From the NCBI RefSeq assembly GCF_014655595.1, contig NZ_BNBL01000009.1, positions 266,421 to 330,420 of the forward strand: a stretch of DNA of 64,000 bases, read 5' to 3'. The notes under the pieces are model-generated. The model did no database searches, was not told the origin of the DNA, and worked only from the letters and a program-made list of their open reading frames with translations. Shown one piece after another: positions 49,577-57,728 of the stretch. Each line of letters opens with the position of its first letter. The first letter of the stretch is position 1. Origin of the DNA: Streptomyces griseocarneus (lineage in GTDB: Bacteria; Actinomycetota; Actinomycetes; Streptomycetales; Streptomycetaceae). Made by a program: the position numbers and the translations under genes.

Positions 49577-51300
49577 TTGCCGGCCTCCTTGCCACCCGCG
49601 AGGGCCTTGTCAGCGGCGAGGTTCTCCTCGATCTCCAGCGCCGCGATCTCCGGGTGGTGCAGGTCGAACGCCGGGGATTCGGAGCGGATGCGAGGCAGCG
49701 TGAGGAAGTTGTGCCGCGGCGGCGGGCAGGAGGTCGCCCACTCCAGCGAACGGCCGTAGCCCCACGGGTCGTCGACCTCGACCTTCTTGCCGTACTTGGC
49801 GGTCTTCCAGACGTTGTAGAAGAACGGCAGGATCGACAGGCCCAGCAGGAAGGAGCTGATGGTCGAGATGGTGTTCAGCGTGGTGAAGCCGTCGGCGGCG
49901 AGGTAGTCCGCGTAACGACGCGGCATGCCCTCGGCACCCAGCCAGTGCTGCACCAGGAACGTGCCGTGGAAGCCCACGAACAGCGTCCAGAAGGTGATCT
50001 TGCCCAGGCGCTCGTCCAGCATCTTGCCCGTGAACTTCGGCCACCAGAAGTGGAAGCCGGAGAACATCGCGAACACCACGGTGCCGAAGATGACGTAGTG
50101 GAAGTGCGCGACCACGAAGTACGAGTCGGAGACGTGGAAGTCCATCGGCGGCGAGGCCAGGATGACGCCGGTCAGACCACCGAAGGTGAAGGTGATCAGG
50201 AAGCCGACGGCCCACAGCATCGGGGTCTCGAAGGACAGCGAGCCCTTCCACATGGTGCCGATCCAGTTGAAGAACTTCACACCGGTCGGGACCGCGATCA
50301 GGAAGGTCATGAAGGAGAAGAACGGCAGCAGCACACCACCGGTGACGTACATGTGGTGCGCCCACACCGTCACCGACAGACCGGCGATCGAAATCGTCGC
50401 CGCGATCAGGCCCCAGTAACCGAACATCGGCTTCCGGGAGAACACCGGAATGACCTCGGAAATGATGCCGAAGAACGGCAGGGCGATGATGTACACCTCG
50501 GGGTGGCCGAAGAACCAGAAGAGGTGCTGCCACAGCAGCGCGCCGCCATTGGACGCGTCGAATACATGGGCGCCGAATTTACGGTCCGCCTCCAGGGCGA
50601 ACAGCGCGGCGGCCAGCACCGGGAAGGCCAGCAGGACCAGGACACCGGTCAGCAGGACGTTCCAGGTGAAGATCGGCATGCGGAACATCGTCATGCCCGG
50701 GGCGCGCATGCAGATGATCGTGGTGATGAAGTTGACCGAACCGAGGATCGTGCCGAAGCCGGAGAAGGCCAGACCCATGATCCACATGTCGGCGCCGACG
50801 CCCGGCGAGCGGACCGCGTCCGACAGCGGGGAGTAGGCGAACCAGCCGAAGTCGGCCGCACCCTGCGGGGTGAGGAAGCCGGCCACCGCGATCAGCGAGC
50901 CGAAGAGGTAGAGCCAGTAGGCGAACATGTTCAGCCGCGGGAACGCCACGTCGGGCGCGCCGATCTGCAGCGGCATGATCCAGTTCGCGAATCCGGCGAA
51001 CAGCGGCGTCGCGAACATCAGCAGCATGATCGTGCCGTGCATCGTGAACGCCTGGTTGAACTGCTCGTTCGACATGATCTGCGTGCCGGGACGGGCCAGC
51101 TCGGCGCGCATGAGGAGCGCCATCAGGCCGCCGATGCAGAAGAACGCGAACGACGTGACCAGGTAGAGCGTGCCGATCGTCTTGTGGTCAGTGGTGGTGA
51201 GCCACTTGATCACCTGACTGCCGGGCTGCTTCTGGCGTACGGGTGGTGCTGCCGTGGCTGTTGCGGCGGCGGCACCCTGGGGTTCGTTGAGGATGCTCAC
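49573..51300 (-). CDS. ctaD: Cytochrome c oxidase subunit I
   Basis: 575 residues, twelve membrane helices. It carries low-spin haem a and the haem a3-CuB site. Ligand motifs are AFTMHGTIMLLMFATP, FWFFGHPEVYIIALP (His-Tyr cross-link), VWAHHMYVTG (His-His) and VAHFHYVIFG. The C-terminal tail is cytoplasmic and hydrophilic. GTG 51300 overlaps the ctaC stop and the gene overlaps ctaF, so ctaCDF is tightly coupled. Confidence 0.98.
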   Translation of the reverse strand: MSILNEPQGAAAATATAAPPVRQKQPGSQVIKWLTTTDHKTIGTLYLVTSFAFFCIGGLMALLMRAELARPGTQIMSNEQFNQAFTMHGTIMLLMFATPLFAGFANWIMPLQIGAPDVAFPRLNMFAYWLYLFGSLIAVAGFLTPQGAADFGWFAYSPLSDAVRSPGVGADMWIMGLAFSGFGTILGSVNFITTIICMRAPGMTMFRMPIFTWNVLLTGVLVLLAFPVLAAALFALEADRKFGAHVFDASNGGALLWQHLFWFFGHPEVYIIALPFFGIISEVIPVFSRKPMFGYWGLIAATISIAGLSVTVWAHHMYVTGGVLLPFFSFMTFLIAVPTGVKFFNWIGTMWKGSLSFETPMLWAVGFLITFTFGGLTGVILASPPMDFHVSDSYFVVAHFHYVIFGTVVFAMFSGFHFWWPKFTGKMLDERLGKITFWTLFVGFHGTFLVQHWLGAEGMPRRYADYLAADGFTTLNTISTISSFLLGLSILPFFYNVWKTAKYGKKVEVDDPWGYGRSLEWATSCPPPRHNFLTLPRIRSESPAFDLHHPEIAALEIEENLAADKALAGGKEAGK

Positions 51301-52268
51301 TTGTTCTTGGTCTCCGCGTTCTTCGCGTGATCCGTCATCGCGATACCCGCCGGCTGGTAACCGGTCTGGCCCTTGGCCGCCAGCTCCTTCAGGTGCGCCT
51401 GGTATCGCTCAGGAGAGACGATCTTGACGTTGAAGAGCATCCGCGAGTGGTCCTGACCGCAGAGCTCGGCGCACTTGCCCAGGTAGGTGCCCTCCTTCTT
51501 GGGGGTCACCGTGAAGCTGTTGGTGTGGCCCGGGATGACGTCCTGCTTCATCAGGAACGGCACCACCCAGAAGGAGTGGATGACGTCCCGCGACGTGAGG
51601 ACGAACTGGACCGTCTCACCCTTGGGCAGCCACAGCGTGGGGCCGGGGTTGTTGGTCTGCGGGTTCCGGTCGCCCGGGACGCCGACCTCGTAGACGCCCT
51701 CGGCGCCCTGCGGTGCCTTGTTCAGGAACCGGTCCGGGATCGCGTCGAGCTCCTTGTTCTCACGGAGCGGCTTCGCCGGAGTGGCGGTGTTGCCGTCGAC
51801 GTTCTCCATGTAGTTGAACGCCCAGCTCCACTGGAAGCCCACCACGTTGATGACGTGCTGCGGCTTCTCCGGGTTGGTCAGGAGCTTGTTCTCATCGCGC
51901 GCGGTGAAATAGAAGAGCACCGAGACGATGATGATCGGGACCACGGTGTACAGCGCCTCGATGGGCATGTTGTACCGGGTCTGGGTGGGAATCTCCACCT
52001 TGGACCTGCTGCGCCGGTGGAAGATGACGCTCCACAGGATCAGGCCCCACACCAGTACGCCCGTGGCGAGCGCTGCCGCCCACGAGCCCTGCCACAAGGA
52101 GAGGATCCGCGGCGCCTCTTCCGTGACGGGCGTTGGCATGCCGAGGCGGGGGAAGTCCTTCGATGTGCAACCGGTGGCGGTCGCCAGGACAGCGCCCGCG
52201 GCCAGCGCCTGCAGCAGCTTCCGCCGCACCGGGCGCCGCGACGAGCGGTCGGAGCCGTTGGGACTCAC
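51297..52268 (-). CDS. ctaC: Cytochrome c oxidase subunit II
   Basis: 323 residues. The signal sequence has a lipobox (TATGC, Cys34), two membrane helices follow (about 62-82 and 103-123), and the CuA cupredoxin domain contains GFQWSWAFNY, DVIHSFWVVPF and the CuA ligands in GKCAELCGQDHSRM. It accepts electrons from the cytochrome cc subunit QcrC. GTG 52268 has a GGGAAGG SD at 6 nt. First gene of the ctaCDF operon. Confidence 0.97.
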   Translation of the reverse strand: MSPNGSDRSSRRPVRRKLLQALAAGAVLATATGCTSKDFPRLGMPTPVTEEAPRILSLWQGSWAAALATGVLVWGLILWSVIFHRRSRSKVEIPTQTRYNMPIEALYTVVPIIIVSVLFYFTARDENKLLTNPEKPQHVINVVGFQWSWAFNYMENVDGNTATPAKPLRENKELDAIPDRFLNKAPQGAEGVYEVGVPGDRNPQTNNPGPTLWLPKGETVQFVLTSRDVIHSFWVVPFLMKQDVIPGHTNSFTVTPKKEGTYLGKCAELCGQDHSRMLFNVKIVSPERYQAHLKELAAKGQTGYQPAGIAMTDHAKNAETKNK

Positions 52269-52347
52269 GTAGCGCCTTCCCGAGAGTCTCGCCCGTGCGG
52301 CCGGCTGCGGCCGTCTCGCTGGTCGGTCGCCGGCCCGCTGCGGGCAG

Positions 52348-52376
52348 GGGTTTGGATGTTTATGCGGACCAAACCC
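52348..52376. promoter_or_regulatory. GGGTTTGG-N13-CCAAACCC inverted repeat upstream of ctaC
   Basis: 8-bp perfect arms in the 314-bp divergent gap (52269-52582) between ctaC and the cysteine desulfurase gene. A further TTTGG lies at 52389-52393, so CCAAA and TTTGG also form a second, overlapping dyad. It is about 80 bp from the ctaC start. A candidate operator for the oxidase operon. The rest of the gap shows only the -10 of the divergent gene. Confidence 0.45.
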
Positions 52377-52570
52377 TACTGGACGCTATTTGGGGCCGCG
52401 CGGGGAGGGTGCCCAACGCGCCGGACCACTCCCCGAACCGGTGGAATATGGGGCTCCGGCGGCCATCTGGAGGACCGTCAGCGCCGTGTGCCGCCTGGTC
52501 ACGGGGGTCGCGGCGGGGGTGGGGCCGCGACCGGCCCGGGCCGTCCCGGCACCGGGCGCGCGGCGGGAGT

Positions 52571-52576
52571 TAGCGT
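52571..52576 (+). promoter_or_regulatory. Putative -10 element of the cysteine desulfurase gene
   Basis: TAGCGT ends 6 nt before GTG 52583, with no SD between. Leaderless candidate. Confidence 0.4.
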
Positions 52577-52582
52577 TCATAC

Positions 52583-53974
52583 GTGCCCTACTTCGACGCG
52601 GCCTCCGCCGCTCCCCTGCACCCGGTCGCCCGCCAGGCGCTGCTGGCCGCCCTCGACGAGGGCTGGGCCGACCCGGCCCGGCTCTACCGGGAGGGCCGCC
52701 GGGCCCGGCTGCTGCTCGACGCCGCCCGCGAGGCCGCGGCCGAGGCGGTCGGCTGCCGCCCCGACGAGCTCGTGTTCACTCCTTCGGGGACACGCGCGCT
52801 GCACGACGGCATTGCCGGCGCGCTCGCCGGGCGCCGCCGGGTGGGCCGCCATCTGGTGGTCTCCGCCGTCGAACACTCCGCCGTGCTCCACTCGGCGGAC
52901 GCCCTGCGCGCGGCGGGCGGCACCGTCACCGAGGTGGCGGTGGACCGCACCGGCCGCGTCGACGCGGCGGCGTACGCGCGGGAACTGCGGGAGGACACCG
53001 CCCTCGCGGTGCTGCAGTCCGCCAACCACGAGGTCGGCACCGAGCAGCCGGTGGCCGAGGTGGCCGAGGCCTGCCGGGCGGCGGGGGTGCCGCTGCTGGT
53101 GGACGCGGCCCAGTCGCTCGGCTGGGGCCCGGTGGCGCCGGGCTGGTCGCTGCTGACGGCCAGCGCGCACAAGTGGGGCGGCCCCTCGGGGGTGGGCCTG
53201 CTGGCCGTGCGCAAGGGGGTGCGGTTCGCCGCCCAGCACCCGGCGGACGAACGGGAGTCGGGCCGGTCCCCCGGCTTCCCCGACCTGCCCGCCGTGGTGG
53301 CGGCCGCGGCCTCGCTGCGGGCGGTGCGCGCGGAGGCGGCGGCCGAGGACGCCCGGCTGCGGGCGCTGGTGGAGCGCGTACGGTCCCGGGTGCCCGAGCT
53401 CGTGCCGGACGTGGAGGTCGTCGGCGACCCCGTGCGGCGGCTGCCGCACCTGGTCACCTTCTCCTGCCTCTACGTGGACGGCGAGACCCTGCTGCACGCC
53501 CTGGACCGCGAGGGCTTCTCGGTCTCCTCGGGCTCGTCGTGCACGTCCAGCACCCTGCGGCCGAGCCATGTGCTCCAGGCGATGGGGGTGCTGTCGGAGG
53601 GCAATGTGCGCCTGTCGCTGCCGCGCGGCACCTCCGAGGAGGACGTGGAGTCCTTCCTCGGCGTGCTGCCGGGCGTGGTCGCCTCGGTGCGCGAGGCGCT
53701 GGGCGCCCCGGCGGCGTCCGCCGCGGCCGCACCGGCCGGGGCCGAGGAGGAGGAGCTGGTCGTCGACTCGCTCGGCAAGCGGTGCCCGATCCCCGTGATC
53801 GAGCTGGCGAAGGTCATCGGGGACGTGCCGGTGGGCGGTCTGGTGACGGTCCTGTCCGACGACGAGGCGGCGCGCCTGGACATTCCGGCGTGGTGCGCGA
53901 TGCGGGGGCAGGAGTACGTGGGCGAGCGCGCGGCGCCGGCCGGGGTCGCGTACACGGTGCGGCGCCGCGCCTGA
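52583..53974 (+). CDS. Cysteine desulfurase fused to a TusA-type sulfurtransferase
   Basis: 463 residues. Residues 1-380 form an IscS/NifS-like PLP enzyme: FTPSGTRALHDGI, VEHSAVLHS, VLQSANHEVGTEQPV, VDAAQSLGW, PLP Lys197 in TASAHKWGGPSGVG, and catalytic Cys320 in SSGSSCTSS. Residues about 390-463 are a TusA domain with Cys401 in SLGKRCPIPVIELA. The fusion should pass persulfide sulfur internally from Cys320 to Cys401, then on to an acceptor such as a tRNA-thiolation or cofactor pathway. I infer this from the separate E. coli IscS-TusA relay. GTG start, no SD. Confidence 0.93.
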   Translation: MPYFDAASAAPLHPVARQALLAALDEGWADPARLYREGRRARLLLDAAREAAAEAVGCRPDELVFTPSGTRALHDGIAGALAGRRRVGRHLVVSAVEHSAVLHSADALRAAGGTVTEVAVDRTGRVDAAAYARELREDTALAVLQSANHEVGTEQPVAEVAEACRAAGVPLLVDAAQSLGWGPVAPGWSLLTASAHKWGGPSGVGLLAVRKGVRFAAQHPADERESGRSPGFPDLPAVVAAAASLRAVRAEAAAEDARLRALVERVRSRVPELVPDVEVVGDPVRRLPHLVTFSCLYVDGETLLHALDREGFSVSSGSSCTSSTLRPSHVLQAMGVLSEGNVRLSLPRGTSEEDVESFLGVLPGVVASVREALGAPAASAAAAPAGAEEEELVVDSLGKRCPIPVIELAKVIGDVPVGGLVTVLSDDEAARLDIPAWCAMRGQEYVGERAAPAGVAYTVRRRA

Positions 53975-53978
53975 CGAC

Positions 53979-54008
53979 GGAGGGGGGCGGTGGGTGCCCG
54001 CCCCCTCC
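53979..54008. terminator. Terminator between convergent cysteine desulfurase and adoK genes
   Basis: G/C-rich inverted repeat (GGAGGGGGGCGG with CCCGCCCCCTCC, one bulge) in the 45-bp gap. Confidence 0.6.
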
Positions 54009-54019
54009 CGCGCCGGGGA

Positions 54020-54994
54020 TCAGGCCAGGTGGGCCTGGATCTCGGCGGCCGCCTCCTGGCCGTAGGCCTTGGTGAAGCGCTCCATGAAGTGCCCGCGGCG
54101 CAGCTCGTACTCCTGGGTGCCCAGCGTCTCGATGACGAGGGTGGCCAGCATGCAGCCCAGCTGCGCGGCGCGCGTCAGCGACAGGCCCCACGTCACGCCG
54201 GCCAGGAAGCCCGCGCGGAACGCGTCGCCCACGCCGGTCGGGTCGACCTTGGCCTCCTCCTCGGCGCAGCCGACCTCGATCGGCTGCTCGCCGGCGCGCT
54301 CGATGAGCACGCCGCGCGCGCCCAGCGTGGTGATGCGGGTGCCGACCTTGGAGAGGATCTCCTCGCCCGTCCAGCCCGTCTTGGACTCGATGAGCGCCTT
54401 CTCGTACTCGTTGGTGAACAGGTACGCGGCGCCCTCGATCAGCACGCGGATGTCGTCGCCGTCCATGCGGGCGAGCTGCTGGGAGGGGTCGGCCGCGAAG
54501 GGGATCGCGCGGGAGCGGCACTCCTCGGTGTGGCGGATCATCGCCTCGGGGTCGTCCGCGCCGATCAGCACCAGGTCCAGGCCGCCGACCCGGTCGGCCA
54601 CCGGCTGCAGCTCGATCTGGCGGGCCTCGCTCATCGCGCCGGTGTAGAAGGACGCGATCTGGTTGTGGTCGCTGTCGGTGGTGCACACGAAGCGCGCGGT
54701 GTGCAGGACCTCGGAGATGTGCACCGAGGCGGTGTCGACGCCGTGCCGGTCCAGCCAGGCGCGGTAGTCCGCGAAGTCGGCGCCGGCGGCGCCGACGAGG
54801 ACCGGGCGGAGGCCGAGCACGCCCATGCCGAAGCAGATGTTGGGGCCCACGCCGCCACGGCGCACGTCGAGCTCGTCGACCAGGAAGGAGAGGGAGACCG
54901 TGTGCAGCTGGTCGGCCACGAGCTGATCGGCGAAGCGGCCGGGGAAGGTCATCAGGTGGTCGGTGGCGATGGAGCCGGTGACAGCGATACGCAC
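54020..54994 (-). CDS. adoK: Adenosine kinase (PfkB family)
   Basis: 324 residues from GTG 54994 (AGGAG SD). It phosphorylates adenosine to AMP for purine salvage. The sequence closely resembles mycobacterial AdoK throughout: AVTGSIATDHLM, FPGRF, LHTVSLSFLVDEL, RRGGVGPNICFGMGVLG, AAGADFADYRAWL, FAADPSQQLARM, AYLFTNEYE, and the catalytic DPTGVGDAFRAGF (251-263, Asp257). In M. tuberculosis adoK also lies near ctaC, supporting orthology. Older annotation would say only carbohydrate kinase. Confidence 0.93.
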   Translation of the reverse strand: MRIAVTGSIATDHLMTFPGRFADQLVADQLHTVSLSFLVDELDVRRGGVGPNICFGMGVLGLRPVLVGAAGADFADYRAWLDRHGVDTASVHISEVLHTARFVCTTDSDHNQIASFYTGAMSEARQIELQPVADRVGGLDLVLIGADDPEAMIRHTEECRSRAIPFAADPSQQLARMDGDDIRVLIEGAAYLFTNEYEKALIESKTGWTGEEILSKVGTRITTLGARGVLIERAGEQPIEVGCAEEEAKVDPTGVGDAFRAGFLAGVTWGLSLTRAAQLGCMLATLVIETLGTQEYELRRGHFMERFTKAYGQEAAAEIQAHLA

Positions 54995-55165
54995 GACGGA
55001 TCTGCTCCTGGTGGCGAGGCGATGATGAAGGAAAACAACAAGAAGAGCCACACCACGCTACCGGTTCCCCGGATATCCACCAGGTCCGGTTCCGGCCGGT
55101 CGGTGGGCAGATCTACCTAATAGTAGGTCTTACGCCGCGCGCACCGGCGTGCGTACGGTGCGGGT

Positions 55166-55378
55166 ATGCCGAAGACTGTGAAGGACGTCACGCCCACAGA
55201 TCCGGAATCGCTGGCCGATCTGCGCAGGGACTGCGCCCGGATGGCCCCGCACTGGACCGGCGCCCCGCCGGCCCCCTCCGCACCCGCCGCGCACACGCCC
55301 CTGTCGCTGATCCACGGGGTCCGGGTGCCCGACCGGTCGGCCCGGCTGCTGGACGGAATGTCGGAGTACGGCGACTGA
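55166..55378 (+). CDS. Small hypothetical protein (70 aa)
   Basis: 70 residues, acidic N-terminal half (VKDVTPTDPESLADLRRDCA), a Pro/Ala-rich middle, and GVRVPDRSARLLDGMSEYGD at the end. No transmembrane segment or known domain. A TACGGT hexamer (55154-55159) ends 6 nt before the ATG, suggesting a leaderless transcript, and the frame keeps Streptomyces-like third-position GC. A real small gene is likely but not proven. Function unknown. Confidence 0.6.
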   Translation: MPKTVKDVTPTDPESLADLRRDCARMAPHWTGAPPAPSAPAAHTPLSLIHGVRVPDRSARLLDGMSEYGD

Positions 55379-55410
55379 CGGCCCCGCACCGGACGACACA
55401 CTGGAACCGC

Positions 55411-55491
55411 TCGCTCCTGCGCTCCGTCCAAGCGGTGTCCCCCTCTCGGGGGATGCGGCAGTACTGAAGTTTGAGCGGAGCGAAGGAGCGA
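55411..55491 (+). other. Leader hairpin that buries the Shine-Dalgarno of the next gene
   Basis: TCGCTCCTGCGCTCCG (55411-55426) pairs with CGGAGCGAAGGAGCGA (55476-55491) over 16 bp with one mismatch. An inner hairpin CCCCC-TCTC-GGGGG lies at 55439-55452. The right arm contains GAAGGAG, the only SD for GTG 55496. The RNA would have to be opened for translation. It ends 4 nt before the start codon. Confidence 0.65.
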
Positions 55492-55495
55492 TGCG

Positions 55496-57049
55496 GTGAG
55501 CACCGAGGGCGGCACTCCGGGCGGTGGCCCCGACAAACGGCAGCGGAAGCACTCGCCGCTGGCGGTGGCATCGGTGGCGGCGGCGGTGCTGCTGGCCGGG
55601 GGCGGCGGCGCGTACTGGGCGTCCACCGCCGGGCACGGCGACGGCGGGGGCGCGCCGGGCGCGGCCGGCGGGAGCGGCAGGCCCGCACCGCTGGAGCTGG
55701 ACGGCTACGGGACCCCGGGGGCCGGCGGCGGCGCCTCCCAGGGCATCGCGGTGGGCGAGCCCGACCCGCACGGCGTGCGCTACCGGGCCTCGGGCAGCCT
55801 GCCCGACGGCCCCCGGACGGCGCCCGTGCACCTGCCGGAGCGCGAGGTCTCCAGCGGCGAGGTGGCGGCCCTGGCCAAGGCCCTGGACGTGCGGGGCACT
55901 CCCCGGCTCGTCAAGGACACCTGGACGGTCGGCGGCGGGCCCGACGCGGCCGGCCCCACGCTGCAGGTGAGCCGGCAGGGGCCGGGCGACTGGGCGTACT
56001 CGAAGTACGGCGTGCCGGGCGGCACGACCTGCGCGCACCCGCCGGGCGCAGGCTCCGGGGAGCAGGGCTCCCAGGGCACCTCCCCCGGCCTGGACTCCCC
56101 GGCGCCGGCCTGCCCCTCCTTCCGTGACGGTGCGCCCGCCACGGACCCGGGGGCCGCGGGGCCGGTGTCGGAGGAGAAGGCGAAGAGCGTCGTCGCGCCG
56201 GTGTTCAAGGCCCTGGGGCAGGACGGCACGAAGGTGGGCGCGCGGGCGGTCTACGGGGCCGTGCGCACGGTCACCGCCGACCCGCGGGTCAACTCCACGC
56301 CCACCTACGGCTGGCAGACCAGCCTGCAGGTCGGGGCGGACGCGCAGGTGGTCGGCGGCAGCGGGCGGCTGCAGCTGCCGAAGAAGGGCGCGGCGTACCC
56401 GCTGCTCACGGCGCGGCAGGCGATGGAGGAGCTGAACCGGGGAGCGGGCACCGGCCGGGTGGCCGTCGGGGGCTGCGCGACGGCGGTTCCGTTCCGGGAC
56501 GGGGACGGGGGCGGCGACGCGCCCTGCGAGGGGAAGCGCGACGCACGGGAGCCGGTGGCCGTGACCGGCGCGGTCTTCGGCCTGTCGGCGCAGTCGGTCT
56601 CCGGGCGGCAGGCGCTGGTGCCGTCGTGGCTGTTCACGGCGAAGATGCCGGGCGCGGACGACAAGGCGGAGGCGGTCACGATCGCGCAGCCGGCGATCGA
56701 CCCGAAGTTCATCGCGAAGACGCCCCCGTTCCGGTCCGGCGGCCCGTCGGGCTCCGCGTCGGCGACGTCGGGCCCGGTGCGGGTGGACGCGTACACCGTG
56801 GAGGAGGGCGGCAGGAAGCTGGTCCTGCACTTCTGGGGCGGGGTCTGCAGCACCTACGCGGCGTCCGCCGAGCAGTCCTCGTCGGCGGTGACGGTCAAGG
56901 TCACCGGCACCGAGAAGGAGCCGGGCCGGGCCTGCGTGCTGATCGCCAAGCGCATGGAGACGACGGTGACGCTGGAGGAGCCGCTGGGCGACCGCAAGGT
57001 CGTGGACCTGAGCAGCGGCGAGAGCGTGCGGGAGCGGCAGGGCAAGTAG
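55496..57049 (+). CDS. Membrane-anchored exported protein of unknown function
   Basis: 517 residues from GTG 55496. A short basic cytoplasmic N-terminus and one membrane helix (about 21-40, LAVASVAAAVLLAGGGGAYW) precede a long extracellular region. It is Gly/Pro-rich at first, then folded (about 95-505) with several Cys residues (around TTCAHPPG, PACPSF, GGCATAVPF, DAPCEG, GVCSTY, RACVLI). No enzymatic signature is visible. It is present in this context in other streptomycetes as far as I recall. Translation may be controlled by the leader hairpin. Ends in a canonical terminator. Confidence 0.85.
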   Translation: MSTEGGTPGGGPDKRQRKHSPLAVASVAAAVLLAGGGGAYWASTAGHGDGGGAPGAAGGSGRPAPLELDGYGTPGAGGGASQGIAVGEPDPHGVRYRASGSLPDGPRTAPVHLPEREVSSGEVAALAKALDVRGTPRLVKDTWTVGGGPDAAGPTLQVSRQGPGDWAYSKYGVPGGTTCAHPPGAGSGEQGSQGTSPGLDSPAPACPSFRDGAPATDPGAAGPVSEEKAKSVVAPVFKALGQDGTKVGARAVYGAVRTVTADPRVNSTPTYGWQTSLQVGADAQVVGGSGRLQLPKKGAAYPLLTARQAMEELNRGAGTGRVAVGGCATAVPFRDGDGGGDAPCEGKRDAREPVAVTGAVFGLSAQSVSGRQALVPSWLFTAKMPGADDKAEAVTIAQPAIDPKFIAKTPPFRSGGPSGSASATSGPVRVDAYTVEEGGRKLVLHFWGGVCSTYAASAEQSSSAVTVKVTGTEKEPGRACVLIAKRMETTVTLEEPLGDRKVVDLSSGESVRERQGK

Positions 57050-57060
57050 CCGGGCGTGCG

Positions 57061-57093
57061 AAAGGGGCGGCACCTCGGGGTGCCGCCCCTTTT
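57061..57093 (+). terminator. Rho-independent terminator
   Basis: AAAGGGGCGGCACC / GGTGCCGCCCCTTT with a TCGG tetraloop and a T-run, 12 nt after the stop of the exported-protein gene. It also faces the convergent erpA. Confidence 0.92.
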
Positions 57094-57126
57094 CCGTCGG
57101 CCTTTTCGCGGCCGGTGCGGTCCGCT

Positions 57127-57483
57127 TTAGCTGAACGAGTCGCCGCAGGCGCAGGAGCCGGTGGCGTTGGGGTTGTCGATCGTGAAGCCCTGCTTCTCGA
57201 TGGTGTCGACGAAGTCGATCGAGGCGCCGTGCAGGTACGGGGCGCTCATGCGGTCGGTGACGACCTTGACGCCGTCGAAGTCCTTGACGACGTCGCCGTC
57301 GAGGGCGCGCTCGTCGAAGAAGAGCTGGTAGCGCAGGCCGGAGCAGCCACCGGGCTGGACGGCGACGCGCAGCGCGAGGTCCTCACGGCCTTCCTGCTCC
57401 AGCAGGCTCTTGACCTTGGCGGCCGCGGCGTCGGACAGGAGGATGCCGTCGCTCACAGTGGTCTTCTCGTCCTGTACGGACAT
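57127..57483 (-). CDS. erpA: A-type iron-sulfur cluster carrier/insertion protein
   Basis: 118 residues, HesB/IscA/ErpA family. The three cluster-binding cysteines are Cys47 (QPGGCSGLRY), Cys111 and Cys113 (GSCACGDSFS). It delivers Fe-S clusters to apo-enzymes, and the divergent nadA product is itself a [4Fe-4S] enzyme. ATG 57483 has a GGGAGTG SD. The longer frame to 57594 is non-conserved. The erpA-nadA divergence is a sensible functional pairing. Confidence 0.94.
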   Translation of the reverse strand: MSVQDEKTTVSDGILLSDAAAAKVKSLLEQEGREDLALRVAVQPGGCSGLRYQLFFDERALDGDVVKDFDGVKVVTDRMSAPYLHGASIDFVDTIEKQGFTIDNPNATGSCACGDSFS

Positions 57484-57637
57484 CTGCTTCACTCCCGGGT
57501 CTTGGTGCGGACTGCTTGCCTGTGGCAGCAACCGCCGGCGTCCCGGATTCATTCCGGGCCTGGACTCTGACTTCCGCTTTTCATGCTCGCACACCGCTCG
57601 GCGGATCGGGAATGTGTCACATCGACGCGATCATCAT

Positions 57638-57684
57638 CGTCAAACTGACGTGAAGGGGTTATGATAGATAGCGTCAAATTGACG
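57638..57684. promoter_or_regulatory. Paired CGTCAA-TTGACG-type operators around the nadA promoter
   Basis: CGTCAAACTGACG (57638-57650) and CGTCAAATTGACG (57672-57684) are near-identical 13-bp dyads 34 bp apart. Between them lies TATGAT (57660-57665), a good -10. The first site would overlap the -35 and the second the transcription start, an arrangement expected for repression. An NAD-responsive repressor such as NrtR is a guess from context. Confidence 0.7.
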
Positions 57685-57728
57685 ACAAGGCCCGACCGGC
57701 CGTCCGCAGAACAGAAAGGGTGCGTGTC

